DNA from: Planctomycetaceae bacterium
Lineage (GTDB): Bacteria; Planctomycetota; Planctomycetia; Pirellulales; Pirellulaceae
Direction: 5' to 3'
Length of the DNA stretch: 64,000 nt
Assembly (NCBI GenBank): GCA_016794985.1
Contig: JAEUIQ010000079.1
Span: 1 to 64,000, forward strand
Positions 8,659-16,312 of this stretch are shown one piece after another. How positions within the stretch are numbered: the stretch's first letter is position 1; each line of letters opens with the position of its first letter. The notes beneath the pieces are model-generated. The model saw only the letters and a program-made list of their open reading frames with translations. It ran no database searches and was not told the origin of the DNA. The translations under genes were made by a program, and so were the position numbers.

Positions 8659-9174
8659 TCATCCGCGCGGGAACTGTCGACAATATTCGTAGACCGCCAT
8701 GGTGGCGGCCGTGGCGACGTTGTAACTGTAAGGAAGCCCCCAAACAGGAATTTCCACGGTGTCGTGCAAGCAGGCCAAGACCTCAGGAGTGATTCCCTGT
8801 CGCTCGCTGCCGAGGACCAGAACGGTTTTGCGCTGGAAAGGGTAGTGCATCAAGTCATGCGAGCGATTGGTCTGTTCGAGGCCGACCACTCGATAACCTT
8901 CGGCGGCAAATCGCTTGAGAACCGGTGGCAGCGAACTGCGAGCTTCGACTTGCACCGAATGTACCGCATCGCGAGCAATTTCGGGATCGATTTTGTTGCG
9001 TCCGCTGACCACGACGCGTGACACCCCACAGCAGCCCAGCAAACGCACGATTCGCGAAAGATTGACATTGCTGTTGAATTGTGGGCAAGCCAAGATAAGT
9101 TCGCGCGGTCGATCCAAGACGGTTGGCGGCTTATGTCGAACATGTTCAACTGGGTCGGCGGTGTCCTCAGCCAT
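8659..9174 (-). CDS. SpoU/TrmH-family RNA 2'-O-methyltransferase
   Basis: This is a 171-residue SPOUT methyltransferase for tRNA or rRNA ribose methylation. Motif 1 is NVNLSRIVRLLGCCGV (an N-x5-R-type signature), motif 2 is VLVLGSERQGIT, and motif 3 is VEIPVWGLPYSYNVATAATM. Together these form the trefoil-knot SAM site. The length is near the catalytic-core minimum, so no separate RNA-binding domain is present. Two starts are possible. The ATG at 9174 has GGAG about 11 bp upstream, while the ATG at 9210 abuts a GAGG with no spacing, so 9174 is preferred. It is convergent with the large discoidin protein, 39 bp apart. The target nucleotide cannot be read from the sequence; TrmL- and TrmH-like enzymes are the closest possibilities. 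Confidence 0.85.
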   Translation of the reverse strand: MAEDTADPVEHVRHKPPTVLDRPRELILACPQFNSNVNLSRIVRLLGCCGVSRVVVSGRNKIDPEIARDAVHSVQVEARSSLPPVLKRFAAEGYRVVGLEQTNRSHDLMHYPFQRKTVLVLGSERQGITPEVLACLHDTVEIPVWGLPYSYNVATAATMAVYEYCRQFPRG

Positions 9175-9445
9175 CGATTTTGATTCTCCAGATTGGTGCG
9201 AGCTTTGCATCCTCAGATCAACAATCTAGGTCAACCGGTTCGAATCGACAACGAGTGAAACTGGTGGGCAGGCGACCTGGAATGGTTGACTGCCTAGTCT
9301 CGCGCTCCGAGACCTTTTATACTGGCCATCCTGGACGCGACGATCTTTCCTCGTCCCGACGGAACGAAGACTGTTTTATCGAGAGTTCTTTGTTGCGAAG
9401 TGGTGTTCCTGCTCTGTTATCATGCGGCACGCGAGGCTGTTTCCG

Positions 9446-11248
9446 ATGTCAACGTTTCGGTTTGCTGTCAGTATTTTAGTCGTGGTTTACGTGTCGATGG
9501 CGGTCGCTTCACAGGCCACGGCTTGTGAAGAACCTCGCGCCGATTTCTTGTTGGTGGATGCGCAAATTCACACGGTGGACGCCCAGAAACCGTACGCAAC
9601 CGCATTGGCGATTCGCGGCGATCGCGTTTTGGCGATTGGCACACCAGAAGAAATGCGAGCCTTCGTGGGTCCCGATACAAAGACTTGGTCAGCTGGTGGG
9701 AATTGGGTTACGCCGGGTTTTATTGAAGGGCATGGCCACTTTGTGGGCTTGGGTCAATCCTTGCAAATGCTCGACTTATCGACGGCCAAGTCTTGGGACG
9801 ACATCATTGCTCAAGTTCAAGCGGCGACGGCTCAAGCCAAGCCTGGAGAGTGGATTGTCGGCCGAGGTTGGCATCAAGAGAAATGGCAGAGCCCACCGCA
9901 TGATCAAGTCGATGGCTATCCGCGGCACGACCGCTTGAGTGAAATCTCACCTCAGAATCCCGTTCTCTTGACGCATGCCAGCGGTCACGCGACGTTCGCC
10001 AACGACTATGCCATGAAATTGGCGGGCGTGACTGGGGCGACTCCGGATCCACCGGGCGGGGAGTTGCTGAGATTTGCCGACCCTGGGACGGGCGTACTTC
10101 AGCCCACGGGGGTCTTTCGCGAAACGGCCTCGGCCCTGGTCCAACGAACTTACGACCGAGCGCAACAACGAGCGAGTGCGGAGGCCAAACAAGAACGCTG
10201 GCTCGACGCGATTCAGCGCGCCAGTGCAGCTTGTTTGGAAAACGGCATCACTACTTTTCAAGACGCGGGCAGTTCGATTGAAACCATCGATCAACTGCGC
10301 TTGATCGCAGAAGAACGGAAGTTGCCAATCCGATTATGGGTCATGGTATTGGACACGAATGATCAATTGGATCGACATTTATCCCGCGTCCGCGTCGAAA
10401 GCAGTCAGTCGCCGTTCATGGTCGTGCGCGCGATCAAACGTTCTATCGATGGGGCGTTGGGCCCCCACGGAGCTTGGTTGTTGAACCCGTACGAAGACTT
10501 AAGCACCAGTGTCGGGTTGAACACCTCGACGATCGCTTCGATTGAAGAAACCGCCCGGTTAGCGATTCGCGAGAATTATCAACTTTGTGTTCACGCAATT
10601 GGCGATCGGGCCAACCGAGAAGTATTGGATCTGTACGAACGAGCGATGGTCGATTCATCGAGCGACTCCGCCGAGAATGGTGATTGGAAGCGACAACTCC
10701 GAGCGCGGCGGTGGCGAATCGAACATGCCCAGCATCTGTCTCCCGCCGATATCCCTCGATTTGCCGACTTGGGAGTCATCCCCTCCATGCAAGGGATTCA
10801 CTGTCCCTCCGACGCCGTTTACGTACTACAGCGATTGGGATATCGTCGAGCGGCGGAAGGGGCTTACATGTGGCGGACTTTGATCGACAGTGGAGCTCGA
10901 ATCATCAATGGAACGGATGCTCCCGTCGAGCGGATCAGCCCGGCGGCGAACTTCTACGCCTCCGTCACGCGACGAATGCCGGGCGGAACGGAGTTCTTTG
11001 CCGAGCAAGCCATGACGCGGCAAGAGGCGCTACTCAGTTATACTCTGTGGGCTGCGGAAGGGGCGTTCGAAGAGGACGTCAAGGGCTCACTGACTCCGGG
11101 AAAGTACGCGGATTTGACGATTTGGTCCGCAGACTTGTTGAATTGCCCGGTCGATGCCATCCCATCCGCCAAAGTCTTGGGGACGGTGGTCGGTGGTCGC
11201 ATTGCGTTTGAAGCTTCAGGCTTTAAACTAACGTCGGAAACGAAGTAG
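9446..11248 (+). CDS. Exported amidohydrolase (YtcJ-like, amidohydrolase_3 family)
   Basis: This is a 600-residue TIM-barrel metal-dependent hydrolase. The leader MSTFRFAVSILVVVYVSMAVASQATAC indicates export. The N-terminal composite beta domain (ADFLLVDAQIHTVDAQKP) is followed by the metal-binding GHGHFVG motif (H-x-H). Later segments include LCVHAIGDRANREVLD, WRIEHAQHL and INGTDAPVERISP, which supply the remaining histidines and the catalytic Asp. The C-terminal closing motif GSLTPGKYADLTIWS is typical of the YtcJ group. The start ATG 9446 has GAGG 9 bp upstream; an ATG at 9422 is in frame but lacks a binding site. Members act on N-acyl or formamide substrates, and the true substrate here is unknown. 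Confidence 0.85.
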   Translation: MSTFRFAVSILVVVYVSMAVASQATACEEPRADFLLVDAQIHTVDAQKPYATALAIRGDRVLAIGTPEEMRAFVGPDTKTWSAGGNWVTPGFIEGHGHFVGLGQSLQMLDLSTAKSWDDIIAQVQAATAQAKPGEWIVGRGWHQEKWQSPPHDQVDGYPRHDRLSEISPQNPVLLTHASGHATFANDYAMKLAGVTGATPDPPGGELLRFADPGTGVLQPTGVFRETASALVQRTYDRAQQRASAEAKQERWLDAIQRASAACLENGITTFQDAGSSIETIDQLRLIAEERKLPIRLWVMVLDTNDQLDRHLSRVRVESSQSPFMVVRAIKRSIDGALGPHGAWLLNPYEDLSTSVGLNTSTIASIEETARLAIRENYQLCVHAIGDRANREVLDLYERAMVDSSSDSAENGDWKRQLRARRWRIEHAQHLSPADIPRFADLGVIPSMQGIHCPSDAVYVLQRLGYRRAAEGAYMWRTLIDSGARIINGTDAPVERISPAANFYASVTRRMPGGTEFFAEQAMTRQEALLSYTLWAAEGAFEEDVKGSLTPGKYADLTIWSADLLNCPVDAIPSAKVLGTVVGGRIAFEASGFKLTSETK

Positions 11249-11279
11249 GTGTTTTTCGAGCTGTTAAAGGCTTTTATTT

Positions 11280-11702
11280 ATGTTGTCCAAGACCGCTGAA
11301 TACGCTTTGCGGGCGGTCGCATTGCTCGCTTCGCAACCCGGGCAACCGGCGGCAGCGGAGGTCATGTCTGAGAAGACCAAAATCCCTCGACGATACTTGC
11401 AGCGTGTGTTGCAAGACTTGGTTGCTGCCAATTTATTGACCTCTCGTCCCGGCCCGGGGGGCGGTTACGAAATGACGCGAGCCGCATGCGATGTCTCGAT
11501 CTTGCAAGTCGTCAACGCCGTTTCACCTTTAGAGCGCATCCGCAATTGTCCCCTGGGCTTGAAAACGCATACGACGTTGTGTCCCTTGCATGCGGAATTG
11601 GACAAGGCTTATGCGGCGACCGAACAAGCCTTTGCGGGAGTAAGCATGCAAGACGTGATAGATTCAACGGATAGCGTGATACCTTTGTGCGACTCAAATT
11701 GA
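11280..11702 (+). CDS. Rrf2-family transcriptional regulator
   Basis: This is a 140-residue winged-helix regulator. The N-terminus MLSKTAEYALRAVALLA, the recognition region IPRRYLQRVLQDLVAANLL and the wing SRPGPGGGYEM are diagnostic of the Rrf2 family (IscR, NsrR, CymR). Iron-sulfur members have three closely spaced cysteines. Here C90 (NCPLG) and C101 (LCPLH) are present, but the middle cysteine is missing; C70 and C137 are the only others. A 2Fe-2S cluster would need a non-standard ligand, or the protein may sense another signal. Its TGA is followed directly by a possible GTG of the NagA-like gene, so the pair is probably one transcript and may be co-regulated. Confidence 0.9.
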   Translation: MLSKTAEYALRAVALLASQPGQPAAAEVMSEKTKIPRRYLQRVLQDLVAANLLTSRPGPGGGYEMTRAACDVSILQVVNAVSPLERIRNCPLGLKTHTTLCPLHAELDKAYAATEQAFAGVSMQDVIDSTDSVIPLCDSN

Positions 11703-11714
11703 GTGAACGACCAG

Positions 11715-12959
11715 ATGACGCCACCGCGCAACCGCCACCCAGTTCATTCACGAGTGCTCTTCACTGACTGTCAAATCATTGGTCCTGATCGAATATGGCA
11801 GGATCACGAGTTGTTGGTGCACAATGGCCGTATCGAGACCATTCGTCCTGCGGGGAAGAAGCGGCCCCAAGATGCTCAGATCGTCTCACTTCGCGGTTGC
11901 TTTCTTACCCCTGGATTGATCGACATCCACGTCCATGGCGGTGGCGGTACTGACTTCATGGATGGCACCATCGAGGCGGTGCGAACGGCTTGTCAAACCC
12001 ATCTCCGCCACGGAACGACAACCCTGTTTCCGACAACCACAACAGGAACGGTTCCACAGCTGGAGGCCATGTTGGAAGTCTGTGCGCAAGTTCAGGCGGC
12101 AGATTTCGCAGAACCGTCTTGCTTAAAAAAACCTGCGACAGCGCGGATCGGTGGTGTGCATTTGTATGGCCCTTATTTTGCGCCGGATAAAGTTGGCTGC
12201 CATCTGCCAAACCACCAGCGAGCGCCGGACAAGGCCGAGTACGATCGATACTTTAAGACAGGTTTGATTCGCATCGCAACTTGTGCTGCAGAGCTACCGG
12301 GCGCCAAAGAGTTTTATCAGACCGCCAAAAAATACGGCTGTTTGGTGACTTGTGGCCACTCCAACAGCACCTTCACAGAAATGCAAGCGGCGTTTCGACA
12401 AGGAATGCGACATGTGGACCATTTTTGGTGTGCAATGAGTTCGGTGACCTCTTTACGGCCAAGATGTGGCACGCCCATGCAAGCTGGCATGGAACAATTT
12501 GTGCTAATCGAACCCGAGATGAGCACTGAAGTCATTGCCGACGGTTGCCACTTGTCGGATGATTTGTTGCGCTTCGCGTTCCACTTTAAAGGGCCCGAGC
12601 GTTTATGTTTAGTGACAGATTCTAGCCGGGCATTGGATCAGCCTCCGGGCGAGTATCGGTTCGGTTCGCAAGTGGACGGGCCCCATTTTTATAGCGACGG
12701 TCAAGTCGGCTGGACGACTGATAGGAAGGGGCTCGCGAGCTCGGTTGCTGGGATGGATCGCATGATTCGCACCATGTACCGAGCCACTAAAGCCCCATTG
12801 CCCAGTATTATTCGGATGGCTAGTCTAACACCGGCCGAACGAGTTGGCATCTCACGCGATTATGGCAGCATTGAGGTCGGCAAAGTCGCAGATCTGGTGA
12901 TCTGGACTAAGAGGTGGCAGGTGAAACAAGTCTATTTGGCGGGAAGCTTGACTTGGTAA
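11715..12959 (+). CDS. NagA-like N-acetylglucosamine-6-phosphate deacetylase homologue with altered metal site
   Basis: This is a 414-residue amidohydrolase. The H-x-H motif IDIHVHGGGGTDFMD (about residues 70-84), VTCGHSNSTF, MRHVDHFWCAMSS and LVTDSSRA match the NagA barrel, the last giving the catalytic Asp. In NagA the motif G-x-H-L-E-G-P supplies a metal-binding glutamate; here it reads GVHLYGPYF, with Tyr151 at that position. The rest of the fold looks complete, with the C-terminal GSIEVGKVADLVIW. The usual reaction is removal of acetate from GlcNAc-6-P in amino-sugar catabolism. The substitution makes a different substrate or metal use possible. ATG 11715 was chosen; a GTG at 11703 directly follows the Rrf2 stop and is an alternative. 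Confidence 0.75.
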   Translation: MTPPRNRHPVHSRVLFTDCQIIGPDRIWQDHELLVHNGRIETIRPAGKKRPQDAQIVSLRGCFLTPGLIDIHVHGGGGTDFMDGTIEAVRTACQTHLRHGTTTLFPTTTTGTVPQLEAMLEVCAQVQAADFAEPSCLKKPATARIGGVHLYGPYFAPDKVGCHLPNHQRAPDKAEYDRYFKTGLIRIATCAAELPGAKEFYQTAKKYGCLVTCGHSNSTFTEMQAAFRQGMRHVDHFWCAMSSVTSLRPRCGTPMQAGMEQFVLIEPEMSTEVIADGCHLSDDLLRFAFHFKGPERLCLVTDSSRALDQPPGEYRFGSQVDGPHFYSDGQVGWTTDRKGLASSVAGMDRMIRTMYRATKAPLPSIIRMASLTPAERVGISRDYGSIEVGKVADLVIWTKRWQVKQVYLAGSLTW

Positions 12960-12980
12960 GAGGGCCGACGGTGCGGGGAC

Positions 12981-14444
12981 ATGAACAATAGTCCCTTGGC
13001 CCGCCACTTTTGGTTTTACTTTATGGTTTCACGCAATAAATCGGTTCCTCGCCATCGATGGGATGTGCCGACGGGACGCTCGGTTCCGTGGTGGCAGAAA
13101 CTGACGCCGCCGCAATTGTTCATCGGTTCATTCGCGTTGATGATTGCCATGGGTACGGTCGGTTTGTGGACCGTGCCCAGCTTTTATGTTCAAGGCCAAC
13201 CTTTGTCTCTGTACGATGCCGCCTTTACGTCGACGAGTGCCGTTTGCGTTACGGGTTTGACCGTCGTGGATACTGGGACACATTTCACGTTCTCGGGCCA
13301 ATTGTTTCTATTGGTTCTGATCCAACTTGGCGGACTGGGGATGTTGTCGTTAACCAGTCTGATCATTATCGCTTTAGGAAGACGACTCTCGCTCCGATCC
13401 GAATCATTGACTAACGTTGGAGGAAGCAACCGTGAATTCGAGATTGATGTTCGGACCCTGACCCGCGACATTGTCCGATTTACGGTTTGGATCGAGGTGA
13501 CGGGGGCGGTATGCCTGTGGGCGATCTGGGCACCACAAGTTGGCATGCGAGAAGCGATCTGGCCCGCGATTTTTCATTCCATCAGCGCTTTTTGCAATGC
13601 GGGTTTTTCGACCAACTCCACTTCGTTGATCGAGCATCAGAATTCGCCTCTGACCTTGTTGGTTATTGGCGGTCTGGTTATCGCGGGCGGGTTGGGATTC
13701 CTGACGCTGGAGGAATGCTACACGAAGTATTGGTCCAAACGTGGCCAAGTGAGACAACGGCTCTCGCTCCATTGTCGCTTGGTTCTTGCCACATCGTTGG
13801 TGTTGATATTGCTAGGATTTGTCGTTTTCTTGGTCTTAGAATGGCGAGGCGTCCTGTCGCATCTGTCGTGGTGGGATCGTGTCAACAATGCTTTGTTCAT
13901 GAGCATCACGGCACGAACCGCCGGCTTCAATTGCATCGACTACTCCGAAGCTTGTGATAGTACGAATTTTGCAACGATGTTGCTTATGATGATCGGAGGC
14001 TCACCTGGCTCGACAGCAGGCGGCCTGAAAACGACGACTTTTGCCGTGATCGGTTTGGTCGCATGGGCCAGGCTTTGTGGTCACGAAACGACAGTGCTGT
14101 CCAATCGCTCGATTCGCGAAGAAACGATTCAACGAGCGATTGGATTATTGGCCGTTTCGGGAGGAGTGATCGCACTTGGAACCATGTTGTTGTTGTTCAG
14201 CGAAAGTCAATCGGCGATTCCAAACGGATTTCTCAAGTGCTCGTTCGAGGCGGTCAGCGCGGTCAACACCGTCGGGCTGTCATTGGGCGTGACCCCGAAT
14301 CTCAATTCGTATTCCAAGTTATTGTTGTCGTGTTTGATGTTCTTTGGGCGGGTTGGACCACTGACGCTGGTTGCGGCATTCGTCGTGCAACGACCAACTC
14401 TGAAGGGATTCCGCTTTGCTTATGAGGACGTCGACATTGGATAA
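12981..14444 (+). CDS. ktrB: KtrB/TrkH-family potassium uptake membrane protein
   Basis: This 487-residue polytopic protein has four TM-P-TM repeats. Pore-loop glycine motifs are visible: TSTSAVCVTGLTVVDTGTHF (P1), SISAFCNAGFSTNS (P2), SITARTAGFNCIDYS (P3) and VSAVNTVGLSLGVT (P4). The absence of the extra N-terminal helices of E. coli TrkH fits the KtrB size class. It imports K+ (or Na+-coupled K+) across the inner membrane and needs an RCK-type gating partner, which is encoded next at 14556. The start ATG 12981 follows GCGGGGAC; ATG 13023 is an in-frame alternative that would shorten the cytoplasmic tail. The gene begins 21 bp after the NagA-like gene, although there is no functional link. 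Confidence 0.9.
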   Translation: MNNSPLARHFWFYFMVSRNKSVPRHRWDVPTGRSVPWWQKLTPPQLFIGSFALMIAMGTVGLWTVPSFYVQGQPLSLYDAAFTSTSAVCVTGLTVVDTGTHFTFSGQLFLLVLIQLGGLGMLSLTSLIIIALGRRLSLRSESLTNVGGSNREFEIDVRTLTRDIVRFTVWIEVTGAVCLWAIWAPQVGMREAIWPAIFHSISAFCNAGFSTNSTSLIEHQNSPLTLLVIGGLVIAGGLGFLTLEECYTKYWSKRGQVRQRLSLHCRLVLATSLVLILLGFVVFLVLEWRGVLSHLSWWDRVNNALFMSITARTAGFNCIDYSEACDSTNFATMLLMMIGGSPGSTAGGLKTTTFAVIGLVAWARLCGHETTVLSNRSIREETIQRAIGLLAVSGGVIALGTMLLLFSESQSAIPNGFLKCSFEAVSAVNTVGLSLGVTPNLNSYSKLLLSCLMFFGRVGPLTLVAAFVVQRPTLKGFRFAYEDVDIG

Positions 14445-14555
14445 TCCCTATACGCCATCGAGACGCGGGCTGTTTGGCGTCTGTTTGGACACCATGATGT
14501 ACCAGGCCTTCGATGTCGAGCGACTCTCGATCGAATGCATCAAAAGGAGCGACCG

Positions 14556-15212
14556 GTGAAAAGGATCGTTGTGATCGGATTGGGCAATTTCGGATTTGGC
14601 GTCGCCGAGACCTTGGCTGCGGCGGGCAATGATGTCATTGCCATTGATGTTGACGGGGACGTGGTCGACAGAATTGCTCCCGTCGTATCCAAAGCCGCGG
14701 TTGGCGACGGTACGGATGTGCATGTGCTTCAGCGTCTCGGAGCCGAACAGTCCGACATCGGGGTTATCTCTACGGGAGATGACATCGCTGCCAGCATCCT
14801 GACAACGATGGCATTACAGGATCTGAAAGTTCGCGACATCTACGTCAAGGTCGTATCACATGACCACAGTCGCGTGATGAAGAAAGTAGGGGTCCGTGAA
14901 ACCATCTTTCCTGAACGTGATTCTGCCGCAGCACTGGCCAAGCGATTGACCGGTTCCGCTTTGTTGAATTATGTAAAGCTTGGCACCGGTTTCAGTATCC
15001 AAGAGATGGCCGTGCCGCAAACCTGGGAAGGCAAATCTTTACGGCAATTGCGTTTGCGGCAAGAATTCGACATCACGGTTGTGGCATTGCACGATGTACT
15101 AAAGGATCGAATCGTTCCATCGCCGGATCCCGATTCTGTTCTCTCCGATTCTGATGCCTTGTTTGTCGCGGGCTCGGAGGATGCCTTGGCCAAGATCGCC
15201 AAAATCAAATAG
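14556..15212 (+). CDS. ktrA: KtrA/TrkA-type potassium channel gating subunit (RCK)
   Basis: This 218-residue protein has an RCK_N Rossmann domain (VIGLGNFGFGVAETLAAAGN, with acidic DVDGD at the end of beta-2) followed by an RCK_C domain (GTGFSIQEMAVPQTWEGKSL). It forms the cytosolic ring that gates KtrB in response to bound nucleotide. The GTG start at 14556 is preferred over the ATG at 14535 because AGGAG lies 6 bp upstream of the GTG and the protein then opens with KRIVVIGLG, as the family does. It is 111 bp after ktrB on the same strand. Confidence 0.9.
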   Translation: MKRIVVIGLGNFGFGVAETLAAAGNDVIAIDVDGDVVDRIAPVVSKAAVGDGTDVHVLQRLGAEQSDIGVISTGDDIAASILTTMALQDLKVRDIYVKVVSHDHSRVMKKVGVRETIFPERDSAAALAKRLTGSALLNYVKLGTGFSIQEMAVPQTWEGKSLRQLRLRQEFDITVVALHDVLKDRIVPSPDPDSVLSDSDALFVAGSEDALAKIAKIK

Positions 15213-15268
15213 CGGTTAGAACGATCGATTTTGTCTTCGCCATGCTTCGGGTATCGATTGCAACGATT

Positions 15269-15296
15269 TTGACACCGACTCTGTGGCTAATATCGA
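15269..15296 (+). promoter_or_regulatory. Possible sigma-70 promoter upstream of the membrane-fusion/M50 gene trio
   Basis: A perfect TTGACA box (15269-15274) is followed after 16 bp by TATCGA (15291-15296), about 98 bp before the first gene of the trio. The -35 is strong and the -10 is weak. No other candidate was seen in the 181-bp gap. Confidence 0.35.
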
Positions 15297-15393
15297 AGAG
15301 GAAAGCTTTTTCTGTTAGCTAGGTTTTCTTGATAGGCTAGGGTAGCCGGGGCTTGAATTGCCTCCTGTTGCAATCCTGCACATCGAGTTCACC

Positions 15394-16236
15394 ATGAAAC
15401 CCTCCCAATCCTTTGCTATCTTTCTGTGGTTCGGCTTTGTGCCAACCTGTTACGCACAAATCGACTCTTTTGCGGGCTACGCGGATGCAGTTCGTCGCGC
15501 TGCCGTCGCTACGACCGAAAACGGAGTCGTGGCCGAAGTCATGGTGAAAGAAGGCGATTTTGTGGAACAGGGGCAACCGATCCTTCGCCTGGATGATGCG
15601 GTCCACAAGACCCATTTGAAAATCGCCCAGCACGAGGCGCAGAACACTTCAGAAATTCAAGCCCAAGAATCTCGGGTCAAATTATTAGGCTTTGCGGTTG
15701 CGAAATTGCGTGAGTTGGTCGCCAGCGGCAGCGCTCGCCCATTGGAATTGGAACGCGAAGAGGCCGAATGGAGCATGGCCAAAGCCATTCTTGAAGAAAA
15801 GCGGCACGACTACCAAACAAAACAATTGCAACTAGAACGCCTGCGAACCGAACTGGAGAAACGAACCATTCGAGCTCCGTTCGCGGGCCATATTGCCAAA
15901 TTGCCTCGTCAGGTTGGCGAGTTCATTTCGTCCAATAGTTCCGAAGTCGCGATTTTGATTGATGCCACAACATTGCAAGCCGATTTTGCCTTGCCGTTTG
16001 CGATGAGCAAAGGTTTCCGAGAGGGCCAATCCGTTGAGCTGTTGGTTGACGGTCAAACGGTTCGCAGCGAAGTGACTCTGGTGGGACTGGTTGTCGATCG
16101 CAGTTCGCAAACTGTCAATGTGCGAGTCGCGATCGACAACGCCAACCTGGCGTTCAAGCCGGGCACAGACTGTTTACTGGTGCCAGCCGGCACTGGGCCT
16201 CAGGTCTTGCAAACAAGTACACAAATACAACCTTAA
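15394..16236 (+). CDS. Exported HlyD/RND-type membrane-fusion (adaptor) protein
   Basis: This is a 280-residue periplasmic adaptor. A signal peptide (FAIFLWFGFVPTCYAQ) precedes a lipoyl half-motif (GVVAEVMVKEGDFVEQGQP), an alpha hairpin of about 80 residues rich in Glu/Lys/Arg, the second lipoyl half (TIRAPFAGHIAKLPRQVGE) and a beta-barrel domain (QADFALPFAMSKGFREGQSV). Such adaptors link an inner-membrane pump to an outer-membrane channel. No pump or TolC-like gene is adjacent. Instead the next two genes encode another adaptor and a fused M50 protease-adaptor. ATG 15394 gives a clean signal peptide. It is the first gene of the trio, with a 76-bp gap to the second. Confidence 0.85.
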   Translation: MKPSQSFAIFLWFGFVPTCYAQIDSFAGYADAVRRAAVATTENGVVAEVMVKEGDFVEQGQPILRLDDAVHKTHLKIAQHEAQNTSEIQAQESRVKLLGFAVAKLRELVASGSARPLELEREEAEWSMAKAILEEKRHDYQTKQLQLERLRTELEKRTIRAPFAGHIAKLPRQVGEFISSNSSEVAILIDATTLQADFALPFAMSKGFREGQSVELLVDGQTVRSEVTLVGLVVDRSSQTVNVRVAIDNANLAFKPGTDCLLVPAGTGPQVLQTSTQIQP

Positions 16237-16312
16237 TTCACACGCAATCATTGGATCGCGACACTTTCGCCGGGTGTCCATTCCGAACCATGGATGAAGA
16301 GGATGACCTGGC

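Noticed and set aside
9230..9260. GGTTCGAATC, tRNA T-arm-like sequence
   Set aside because: No matching acceptor or anticodon arms nearby; chance match.
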